Assembly (NCBI GenBank): GCA_020536535.1
Contig: JAHLWZ010000795.1
Span: 99,913-163,912 of the forward strand
DNA from: Pelomyxa schiedti
Lineage: Eukaryota > Evosea > Pelobiontida > Pelomyxidae
Reading direction: 5' to 3'
DNA: 64,000 bases
Both the position numbers and the translations under genes were made by a program. Positions 36,325 to 46,998 of this stretch are shown piece after piece. The notes under the pieces are model-generated. The model saw only the letters and a list, made by a program, of their open reading frames with translations. It searched no databases and was not told the origin of the DNA. Every line of letters starts with the position of its first letter. Position 1 is the stretch's first letter.

Positions 36325-39300
36325 ATGGACGCCATACCGCCGCGTGACCCCGCCCAGCAGCACGACGCCTATGCTTTAGGCAGTTCTCTAGGCGCTTCCC
36401 CGGCGTCCTCTGGCCCCTCGGAGGGTACACCAACCACGGCCGCTGCCGCGTCAGCCGCGCCCGTGGGCCACAGCGCCCCCGCCACAAATGCAACCACGAC
36501 CACGTCCACCACAGCAGCGTACAGCCCCCACAACATCACCACCAACGGCGGGGAGGGGGAGCCGTACCACCTACGCGAGAACCTGCAACAGCAGCAGCAG
36601 CAGCAACAACCGCACCAACAACAACCACCACAACAGCCACTCCTGCTGCAATTCCAGCTGCAGCAACAACCGGGCCTGGGCCAGCCCGACTTATACGAAG
36701 GTAACTGGACAGGCGGCGTCACGGCAGACGGGCGCCGCGTGTGGGTCGCAGCGGGGCCGGGGCCGGGAGGGGGGGTGCCAGGAGGGGGAGGGGGCCGCGT
36801 CGTGGTCCCCTACGTCCCCAGCATCCGCAGGTCGCGCCAGTACCTATACTACTACGACCCAAGCCACGGCTACTACGACTCCTCGCTGCCCAGTAGCGCT
36901 TCTCACACGAGCGCGGCACCCTCGGCATCATCGCCGGCAACGACCCCGCGGAGCCCCAGCATCGCCATCAACGCCAGCACCACCAGCTCCAGCAGCATCA
37001 CCAACACTTCGGTTGGAGCGGACAGAATGCACGCGGCCAGCGGCGGTGGCGCAGCCGTTTCGCCGCCGGCGTGGTACCAACAGACCGGGGGAACGATCCC
37101 AGCAAAACTCAACACTGGCACTGATAATGCAGCACCAATAATATCGATATCAACCGCCTCTGTGAGTGCCATGATGCCGGCTTTGCCCGCCACTGCGCCC
37201 TCGACAGTTAATTCTATGATGAATTCTGCGGCTCTGAGCTCTTTCTCTGTAATGACTCCGGGAAGTTCGGATTTGCCTCTTGCCTCAAATTTGACCAGGG
37301 GAACTGAACCAGAGCAACTGCGTGCAGCACCTACCTCTGGGGTTCCCTCGTATCCCCAAGCCTTGCCTCATGTAAATACAACTTCACCACTTGGCTCTAA
37401 CAACCCTTCACTTGTATCCACTACAAACACCTATCCCTCAGTACAACCACTAGTCCCTTCCAGTGCCGCCCCCACTGCGACACTTGACGGAAGCCTACGC
37501 CAACACCGAGGAAAGGCCCACCTCCTGTCACAATTTGCCTCCCCCAAGTTGTCATCTACACCACCCACCCCCTCAGACCATGATGGATTCTCTTCATCCG
37601 AGGAATCTGATGAATCCTCATCGGATAGCGAAGGGGATGCACCAATTTGGGCTCCACATTATTTTCCAGGCAGTACTGCACCCCAAATCCCTGTGTCAGC
37701 TACCCAAATACCAGTACTCCCTTCACCCACAACTGAAGTACTGTCACTCCCACTCCCACAACACTCTGTATCATATGTTACAACACCCACCAGTGATATG
37801 TCTACGCCTCGCCTATCTACGATGCCACTAGCAGTTCCATCACTCCCTACCTCAGCAGTATCACCCCCTAGCTCTGCACAGCCTCTGATGTGGCAACACT
37901 TTGCTGAGCCATGCTACTGGAATGAAAGATTTCAAGTTCGTTTCTGGTCTTGAATGAGAAATAACAATGTATGCAGGACTTGATTTCCAGAATCAACCAA
38001 ATACGAGAATCAGATACAAGACAAACAAGGGTTCAAGAGGAAACTCTTTTAGCTTCCTTCAAAGTACGATTTTATTTGTCCTTGTAAGTACCCAAATCAC
38101 TCTAGGAACTGCGCGACCTTGCACATGACTTTGTGTATGCAGCCAGGTCATATGGTAACTAAAAACGACTTGAACAATGGAATAACTCTATTAGGCAAGA
38201 TTATTATCAGTGAAAAGTTCCTTCCATTCAAGCAGAAAACAATAACACCTGCATCAGTGGGGGGTGTTGCAGGTGGCACTAAGTGTATCCTTCATAACTA
38301 TTCCCTACTTTTTCTCCTGTAATTCCTTTACGCTTTCTCGATATTGTTGGTGGTATAATTTTCAAGTTCAACACTGATGAGCATGGATTGTATGTATATG
38401 TTATTCCATGCCCAAGTAACATTCTTTTTATGCAGGTATGGTGGTGATGAATACGCAGGTTTTACCTTACGCTTCTCCCATTGTCTGACAATCAGATAAA
38501 GCAAAAGCTGCTGCGCATGACCTTACTGGTACTACTGCTATGTTCAATACTGCCGTTCCTGGACTACACTTTCCTATTATGGGTACATTCCTTGCCTTTC
38601 GTTTACTTTTTTACCTTTTTTTTAGTTAGAATAAGCTATTTGGGCTGGACTATAACAGCAATGCCCCTTCTCCCGATTTCCAAAGTAGTGCTCCTTGCAC
38701 TTGTAGCACAACTCACTATTCAAGCAAACTCTGGCATATGGATCCTGTAATGCAGGGCATCTGGTGAAAAATTCTAACCATGATCTGGCTGAAAAAATTC
38801 AACTGGCAGCAAAAAGACTCAATCTGAAGGGACACACAGCAGGACGTAATCGTGAATATATTTATGGCCCAACAGGTATCTAATGTTAGAGGTACATATT
38901 TGAAGCATAACGAAGAAAAAAGACATTGAAGGGCATGTTGGGTATGATGGTAGATTCTACATCCTAGACCTTGCTCGCCTTTTCACACCCGAGACTCCAG
39001 ATGGTCGCACTAAGGGCAGCAATCTGTACAGATTGCTGAGGCCTGAGTTTGTGAGATCAAATCCAAGGTCTCTTTCCTCTGATGCACTGTCAGGTTTCAA
39101 CAGATTCGACACTTCAGGAAGTGCAAGTGATTTAGAGGCGAGACAAGCAACTGATAGGCTGAGGAAGGAGGTTTCTACCAAAAGCATCAAAAAATGACTT
39201 CTAAATTAATTCATGTAGATCATTCCTTGTTTTGCTGAGTGGCTTGAAACACGTTCTGGATTTGACAAGTTATCTTCGACAGATCCCCGTACTCTCACCT

Positions 39301-42167
39301 TGCACAAGGTAAGTTTTCTGTATATCCACTGGTTGAATCTAATTTCTTACAAAAAACACAATAGCTCATGCATAGATTTGGTTGCAATGTGCGATACTGT
39401 GGTCTTGTTTGGAAATTGGTGCGCTCTGAATCAATGAAAGAAATTCTCGTAACAGAAATGGTACCCACCTTTACTATTTTGAGGTACTTATTTTCCTTTC
39501 CCAGGCTGCCCGAGCAATCAAAAATGAGATGCAGGCACGACTCAGAAGAAAGATGGCAGAAGAACGGCGTCTTTCAGAAACTCCACACAAGCACTTAATC
39601 ATAGAGTTCCTAAACCTTGCCTTGTTTCGTTCCAGGAGAATCATCTGGCTTATTCAAGGAAGTCCTGGTGGTGGTATGCATAGTCCAATGCTTGTCCACT
39701 TGTATAACTGTATTTTTAGAACGGGCATACGATCGCCATTTTGACAGCTGGTATACTCGGCCAAGTCAGCGTGAGTTTGAGGAGCAGATTCTAGCATTTT
39801 GGAAGACAACAATACACCCAAAAATGTCAAGCATGTTTTCAGTGTACAATGCTGATTGGATGTACAGCCTCTCACTGGCATCACCTTTAGGAATTTGTTA
39901 GTGCATTTCACAATCCACATTCGATTCTTAGTACTCAAAAAGACATCCGTTTGAGAGATATGATGGGCCTAGTTCTTTCTGAAGAGGCAGTTGACAAATG
40001 TATTTGTCGACTTGGAGGAATTTTGCACCCCCGTGATCTTCTTCACATGCCGAGGTATGATCTCTTCTCCAATGGTTTCCATAACTGAGAACCTTCACAG
40101 CAAAGTTAAGTATATGGATATTGTTGCTATCACGGAAGCTAGTGCGTTTTTATCGCCACGTCATTTCATTTTAAGTTCGTTAGATATTCTGGCACTGATG
40201 ACTCACCATGAAGAAAAGACTACAATTCAATGGCAGCGCTCTGCAATCAAACTCTTCACAAGTGTACTTGATTCCAACCCAATCGATCACTGGACAAGGT
40301 ACCTATTGTGGCTTTTGATGAGTTGGACTTCACACTTTCAACTCAAGATATGACCTGGGGCAAGTTCAACTTAAATTGGCTCTGAGAACAAATGGGTCCG
40401 AGGCGGAGCAACTACTCGATGAAGCAGCAACTAATTTCGTGGCAGTGCAAGAATTCTTGAGTTCTTCCAGGCATGAAGCAGCTTTACAAACTGTTAATGC
40501 TGCTCGCTCATTCACTAAACTGGTTCCGGTATGCACATGTTTTTCTTTCCGAGAGTGCTCAATCCCCGCAGCGAGGAGAAATAATTACCAACAGCACAGT
40601 TTTAGCCCTTCAATGTAACCAGGATCTTATCTATGTCGGGTGCATGGACTCCCCATGTAGACCACCAACTTCTTCCCTTCCCGTAACTAAAGCAACAGTT
40701 AGATCTCAGTGTATTTTCACAGTTGACCGGAAAACTTGTGTGTAATTTTATTGGCCATGTCGGTGCCGTACTATGTCTGCAGACCGTGGGTGATCTACTT
40801 GTAAGTGGCGGTTTTGATAAGTCTGTGAAAATTTGGAGTATGCACATTCTTTAGTGTTCATGTGTCAACAAACAAACAAACAAACAAACAAAAAACAGAT
40901 CTATCCACTAGCACTTTACTGCATGAACTTTATGGTCACTCTGCTGCGATTAGATGCATGAAACATATTCCTCACAATCCTTCTCAAGTTGCCACGGGTT
41001 CTTTTGACTCAACTGTTCAAGTACATATATTGACTCTTCTTAACATGGGGATATTGACACTTCCCTGAGGTTTGGGATGTGGTTGTAGGAGCTCATGTTG
41101 GCACACTGATGGGCCACGCCGATATTGTGTATTCCCTACTACCACTCTCCAACGGTCTGCTCGTTTCAGGATCAGGTGACCGGACTATTCGCATTTGGGA
41201 TCTTACAACGTACGCTTTTGTTACTCTAGTCTCCTTTGTTTTTCCACGCTGCTGCATTTTGTCTTCATGAAGACACCTAAATCCCCACAGGTGGACATGC
41301 AAAAACATTCTCACTGGGCACACTGAGAGGGTTTCATGCCTTGCAGCCGTTACAGGAACCCAGCATTTCGTAAGTGGTTCAGGAGACCACACACTCCGCA
41401 TTTGGGATTCTTCCAATGGAGACTGTGTATGCCTTTTGCAAGGGCACACAGACACTGTAACGTGCATAAGCATTGACCAGGGGATACTAGCCAGCGGCAG
41501 CTCCGACCACACCTGGCGATTATGGGACATTGAATTCACCAAGGTTCAAACTACATTACGCACACACACCCTTTTACTTTTCCCATAATGACCCAACACA
41601 CAGGCCTGCACCAAAGTCGTCGAAGGCAGCGACGCCGAGATCAACGCGGTCTCGCTGCAAGCGCTCTCGTCGCCGCCGACGACTTGCGGCGTCGCGCTGA
41701 TCACCTCGGGGGGAGACGCGCGCGTGCGGATGTGGCACCTGCACCCGCCCAACCACACCAAGCGCGAGGACGACGACGTGTGCGCGGTGTGCGGCTGCGA
41801 CTGCGACGGCGAAGTGGACGGCGGGAAGGGCCTGGGCCTGCTCGGCGGCAGCGGGGCCAACGGCGGCGGCAGCAACGGCCAGACCGCCCTCGACGAGTCG
41901 CCGGCCTCGCAGCTGAACCCACAACCCATAACCGGGAATGGGAACGGGAGCGGGAGCGGTAATAATGGCAGCGGCAGCGCGGAATACACTGGGTGGCTAC
42001 AGAACATGGTTGGGTGGTGCTTGCCCTCCAGAGTGGTGAAAATGCTGCCTCAGTTTGGGTTCTATTCCCACTCCCCGGACTTGGCTGACCCGCAAAACGA
42101 AAACGAAAATGATGGCAGTGACCCACCCAAGGATACACAAAACCCAACCAAACAAGAGCAATCGTGA
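36325..42167 (+). CDS. CLU-domain protein fused to WD40 propeller
   Basis: Exon 1 (from 36325) is low complexity: Thr/Ser/Pro-rich with polyQ (36587-36610) and a GGGG-rich patch, ending WQHFAEPCYWNERFQ. Exons to about 39.6 kb encode the central CLU (clustered-mitochondria) domain: GTKCIL..FKFNTDEHGLYGGDEYA, EGHVGYDGRFYILDLARLFTPETPDG, YRLLRPEFVRSNP, LMHRFGCNVRYCGLV and AARAIKNEMQARLR. A helical region follows, then, across in-frame introns (FTKLVP joined to SAQSPQRG), WD40 repeats such as LLVSGGFDKSVKIW, VATGSFDSTVQ, LLVSGSGDRTIRIWDL, FVSGSGDHTLRIWDSS and LASGSSDHTWRLWD. A Cys cluster (CAVCGCDCDG) and a Gly/Asn-rich GC-rich tail end at TGA 42165-42167. CLU proteins influence mitochondrial distribution and bind mRNAs or ribosomes; the propeller probably recruits partners. 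Confidence 0.82.
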
Positions 42168-42288
42168 GTGAATAGGTGTTGTGTGAATAATTTCATTTGA
42201 ATAAGATATAATTGTTTGATCTTTTTCCCCACTTGTTTTCCATTTGAACTAGGTGCTCTTCCACCACCTTGGTGGTGTCCCTTTGTCA

Positions 42289-44637
42289 CTAGCTGGGGAG
42301 GGAGTATTTTAGAAGAATGCTAAATCTTATGGTGTGAGAATTACTTAGAGTAGAGTCGCAGTGATAGAAAATAAACTGCACGTCACACTTCTGGAATATT
42401 GGCTCAGGGAAAATAGCAACAAGTTCATTTGCGCTGAGGTAGGGAACTTGCTCAATAATTCGCACAATCAGATCACGCATTGCTGGCGTCCTGTGGTTCA
42501 GGTGAGGAGGAAATTATTAACGAGAGGCAAAAATACCTGGGTACAATAGTGCGCCAGTCGGAAGGGAGGAATGCACGGACCCTGTCAATGTGGGACTGTT
42601 GCTTATAGTGTGCCAGTAGAGCTTGCTTATTTCCTGTAAAGTGACATAGCCCGCATACAGAATGTGGGTATTCACTGGCAGCAGAGTTTGGGTGAGGGTT
42701 AGAGTTGGAGTTGGAGAACGACTCTGTCTTTGATGGCGGGCTACTGGGACACTCTGTCTTCAGCGGAATTATGGAACTGCAGGTAGGGATATTGATTGAG
42801 CATTCAACCTGGTCCGGTCTCCCTGTGATTGGTTCCGTGCACCACCCGAAAATTTGTTGGGTAGATGATCTTATAAATGGTTAGGTAATGGGTGTTCTAA
42901 ATGCGTAATTGTTACTCGTGTTGGGGATCCACAGCAACGGCATATCCGTCATTCATTCCTGAAGGGCGAAGCTTTTGGTTTTTATTTACTGAGCCATGCA
43001 CATATACATGAACAGTGGCTTGTTGAGCAATTTCCAATTCAGAACTATGGGTGAAGAATAAGAGGACGCATTGATATAAAAGTGGTACCCAGTATGATTA
43101 GATATTACAGATACACTCCCACCACTGGATGTATCAAGGCTCACGGTATTTTGTGTGTAGCAGACCACTTTACCTGGTCCAAATACTTTGGGATCCTGAA
43201 CAAGTCAATAAGCGGAGGAAAGAGAAGAGTCTCTTACATAGAGACCAGAAAAACGCATCAGACTCTGAGGTGGGGGGACAATCGATTGTGGGCTTAAACT
43301 GCCACCAGACCTCTTCTTAGCTCGACTTTGGGGCTCAATACAACCCAGGCTAACATTCAGTGAAGAAGATTCCACATCGGTGAGACTAATAACCTGTTTT
43401 CCCCAAAATTCTCCCTACAAAAAATAATGAGGGTAACAATGAATGCAATGCTTATTGTACATGATAGAAATATTCCCTGCGGAGGTGGTGCTTTTTTGTT
43501 TGCTCTGTCTTTTGTGCACCATGATTATCCCACACGATAAGCTTTTTTGGAGAAGATATTTGGGGATCAGGTGTGATGAAAAAAAAGGGCGTGTTGCCCA
43601 AAACGTCTATGAACAATCAGCTTCTTAGTATTTAATTAATTGTTGTGGAACCTTGCCCCCAGAACTCACTAGGATCAGTCATAAAAACGCACGATAGCCG
43701 ATACTTCGGAACTGGGGATTAATTAGAACGCAAATCTCGAAGATAAGAGAAAGATACACTGGTCGCAGCTGACTGTGATAGTGCCTGCTTGGTTCAATTG
43801 TTTTCGCCGCTCTTTTAGGCATGACACATGGAGAGGACCCAATCTCTTGCCTAGGTTCAGCTCTGGCCATGGCCACCGACTCAAATCATACGCCTCAAGG
43901 CCCCCTATTGCAGAGGTATGAGAAAGTGAAGACGAAGCGAGAGGACTTGGGCTTGAAGAAGGACTTGAACAAGCGCTTGAACTTGAGGAAGTGGGTGATG
44001 TTTGTTGACAATAAATTGGAGGCGGCGGCACAGTGGAGCTGACAAAGGTTGGTGGATAACCTGGTTGAAAATTTGGTGGACAATTTTGTAAAGGAATTGG
44101 CTGTGGGGGATATGAACAAGACCCCAAAGAAGGATTCTGTGGGTACATTTGCGCAGGGGGAGGTACATCACGGCATGAAGAAATCCCATACATCTGGGGA
44201 ACGTGTACAAATGCCATTGAACCAGAGTTGTTGTTGCTGTAAGGTAACATTCCTCCTTGTTGTACTAGTATTTGTTGTGGTGGTGGATGTGGGAGCGGTT
44301 GGAAATGCTGATCAGAAGTACTTATGGGGGGTTGTGTTCCCAAAGGCAGAGGTTGAACATTAACATTTTGCTGGTTGACGTTCAATTGATTGACCGTAGG
44401 CTGCGTGTTGGAACCTATAATGAAGGAGAGCGGAGGCTGCTGATCCAGCATTTGCATATTAGTATTTGTCGTTTGTCCCTCATAGAGATTCGGCAAAGAT
44501 CCAAAAGGATAAATATTAGGGTCCAACGATTGGTTGTCAATGTACGGGTGGCCTTTTTTTTTTTTTTAACACCCACGGACTCGTATCGAAACGAGAAAAA
44601 TACCGAAGGAGGCACAAGTGCGGTTTGGGTTGCTCAT
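42289..44637 (-). CDS. Pro/Gln/Asn-rich protein with C2H2 zinc finger
   Basis: A small first exon (MSNPNRTCASF, ATG at 44635-44637) splices over a T-rich intron into GHPYIDNQSLDPNIYPFGSL. About 200 residues rich in Pro, Gln, Asn and Ser follow. Later exons contain LNLGKRLGPLHVSCLKER, SSPKKLIVWDNHGAQKTEQ, a SLTDVESSSLNVSLG...RAKKRSGG block, and near 42640 one C2H2-type finger (CGLCHFTGNKQALLAHYKQQSH). An alpha-helical end (RDLIVRIIEQVPYLSANELVAIFP) reaches a stop at 42289. Middle exons are only partly resolved. The composition and finger suggest a nuclear, DNA-binding regulator, but the conserved central block is not one I can name. The gene lies 134 bases downstream of the HMG-box gene on the same strand. 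Confidence 0.6.
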
Positions 44638-44770
44638 CACCGACCAAAAGAACAGCGAAAAAATAAACGCCAGCAAACTTGGTCTTTCCCAGAGTCACAC
44701 ACCAAAAATAGGGATAACTGCAACGGTGGAGATTGGTGCCAGATACCGTATCAACGTTCAGTGATATCCA

Positions 44771-44976
44771 TCAGCTAGAGAACCCATAACTGGTGCTGAG
44801 AGTGAGTGCTTTAGTCTTCAATGAGTAGGTCAGAGTGATGAAGGGGTGCAGGGCTAGGGTCTGGCCATCAGGTGTTTTGCGAACAGGGGGGAATCCCAGG
44901 AAGAACTCCTTGGTGTCAACTTTGGTAGTGATCTGCTGTGATCGCATCTTGAGTGGCACCCAGAATGCCAATGCCC

Positions 44977-45007
<31 letters not shown>

Positions 45008-46757
45008 GTGACTTAGTTGCAAGATTGGCAGATAGTTTGGGAAGATTACTTGAAAGTGTCAAGGGACATGCTGTGACGCAGACCAATGGAAGCTAGTTTT
45101 CCGGTTTTCTGCGGGACCATTTGCTTCTTGATGGCTTGTCTGAGTGCCTTGCGCGCATCGGCAGCCACAGCCGGATCAATGTGCTGAATATGCTTTGCTC
45201 GAATAGTGTTTCGCTTCCCAGGAAGAGAAAAAGGTGGGGGAAGTGGAAACGGAAGAGCTGGTAGTGGTGGTAATTCAGGGGCGACTGTAGGTCTTCCATG
45301 ACTGGGGATGAGTTGAACTCCCTTGATAACGATAGTTTCGCCATCAATGTCTAGGGTATTATATGCAGATGTATCTGCAAAGTCCACTTGGGCTTTGTAG
45401 CGTGCTGAGAGAAGCTCGATCATATTTGCCATTTCGTCATACTTTTTTTTCTTTCGTAGTTTTTCTTTCTCGTGCTTGAGCAGGATCTTAAGGGAAGATA
45501 ATACTTCGGCAGGTGTCTTATTATCATAACTCTCTTCACTGAGGGCAAATTTAACTATATGAAGAGACAGGTGAAAAAGCGTACTTAGTGGCAATTATCT
45601 TCTCTGCTTCTTCTTCAAGTGCTTTCCTGAGACCTTTTCTTTTTTTGGACTCTTCTTCTAATGACATACAAGCTATTTTAAGCTCTCTATCAACAGATGA
45701 CTCATACCGTTGCTTCTCTCCTTGGAATTTCAAGAGATATTTTTCTTCTCCCCCATATTGATCCTTTTTGAAGGGACAGTGAAAAACGCGTAACAATAGG
45801 TTCCTGCTTTAGCAAACCTTAAACTGGATCCCCAAGTCACTATCAGTTTTCATGGTTTCCCACTTCCAGCGAGACAGAGCTGCAAGAGTAAGGTTTCCAG
45901 TAAATCCACTGTCATCCAATGCCTGTTTGTCCTTTTTATACCGAGCAAGCTCCGCACTGAACTATAAACTTTGTTAATTGATCAGAAGTGCCTATCTCTA
46001 TTCCACACTTCTTTTTTCCATTCATTGCAGAACAATTTGTAGGCAGTTGGTGGTCTAGGCGTGCTTGAGCCAACATGGGAGCTGTTCCTTTGTGAGACAC
46101 AGTAAGAGCAACAAAAAAAAAGAAAACCGTCTTCTTTTCGAGGGTGAAACGACTGTACTCGTGGACGGTCTCCTCCTGTCCGGGCTCTCTTGTTCATCCC
46201 TAAACCCAAACAAAGGACGTTGGATAGGAGCCCAGAAGGTAATGAAACATTCAAATAAATGCAGATATTAAAATAGTAACTTACAAATTGTCAATTTTTT
46301 TTTTTTTTTTTTTTTTTTGAACATACGATTCGTCTCCATCCTCTACTCCGCCACTGACGGCGGACAAAGTACTCGAACCGTAAGCCGCAGAAGAAGGAAG
46401 GTCCACCTTGTTGTTGAGGATGTCGTCGTCTTCGTCGTCGTCGTCCCCAAACGCAAACAGCGCTTTGTTAGCGGCAACAACTGACGAAGTCGAAGTCGCC
46501 GACGAGCCCAAGGCCGAGGTAGTTGAAGTCGAAACTGAAGTTGAAGCTGAGGAACTTGAGGTTGTTGTTGTTGCTGTTGTGGCGGTAGTCGCCGCTGTTG
46601 AAAGCAAGATGGCTGGCTTAATGTCGGGCTTGATGTCGGGGTAGGAAGCGACGTCGAAGGGGCTCAAGGGTTCGAGAGCCTCTTTCTTGAGGCTACTCTT
46701 GTTGGCGCGTTCTGGCTTCACGGCCTTCGATGATGGCGAGCCGTACACATTAGACAT
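44771..46757 (-). CDS. HMG-box-like protein with coiled coil
   Basis: The start at 46757 (MSNVYGSPSSKAVKPERANK) leads a Ser/Thr-rich N-terminus with an acidic patch (FGDDDDEDDDI). An HMG-box-like segment follows: STPRPPTAYKLFCNEWKKEVW near 46060-46000, then FSAELARYKKDKQAL and LAALSRWKWETMK across an intron. Charged coiled-coil exons follow (EEESKKRKGLRKALEEEAEK; LKHEKEKLRKKKKYDEMANMIELL), then a Pro-rich linker and GLRHSMSLDTF. A stop at 45046 is avoided if the GT donor inside the codons for FK is used. That joins in frame to a last exon starting with a poly-Pro stretch coded by a 20-base G/C run, ending KALTLSTSYGFSS at 44771. HMG boxes bend DNA; the partner domain suggests chromatin or polymerase-factor work. 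Confidence 0.65.
44977..45005. repeat. T9-G20 homopolymer tract
   Basis: Nine T followed by twenty G on the plus strand, reading as poly-C (poly-Pro) then poly-A on the coding minus strand of the HMG-box gene. A tract this long is prone to slippage in cells and in sequencing, so its length here is uncertain. Confidence 0.85.
46295..46318. repeat. 24-base T homopolymer
   Basis: An uninterrupted T24 at the boundary of the first exon and intron of the HMG-box gene (poly-A on its coding strand). It lies where the splice site must be, so the junction there is not resolved. Confidence 0.85.
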
Positions 46758-46998
46758 AGCGGGGTGAGCTAATTGGGAGAATGAAATAACAACCAGACCA
46801 CCTCGCCTCCCAACGCTAACGATTTTAATTATGCTGAAAAAGAAAATAAAAGATCGATTTCAGCCGAAATCTCCAAAACACAGTAGATACCCAACAGAGC
46901 GTTGCTCTGTGTGGTGTAGCATAGGAGGCAGCTTCGAGAGTGGACCCCAGTTCCATCAAAAGCACAAAACTTCCTTGTACTTGGTAGCCTCAGCGCTA

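Noticed and set aside
40868-40896. CAAA tandem repeat as a regulatory element
   Set aside because: It lies inside a short intron of the CLU-WD40 gene and looks like an ordinary microsatellite.
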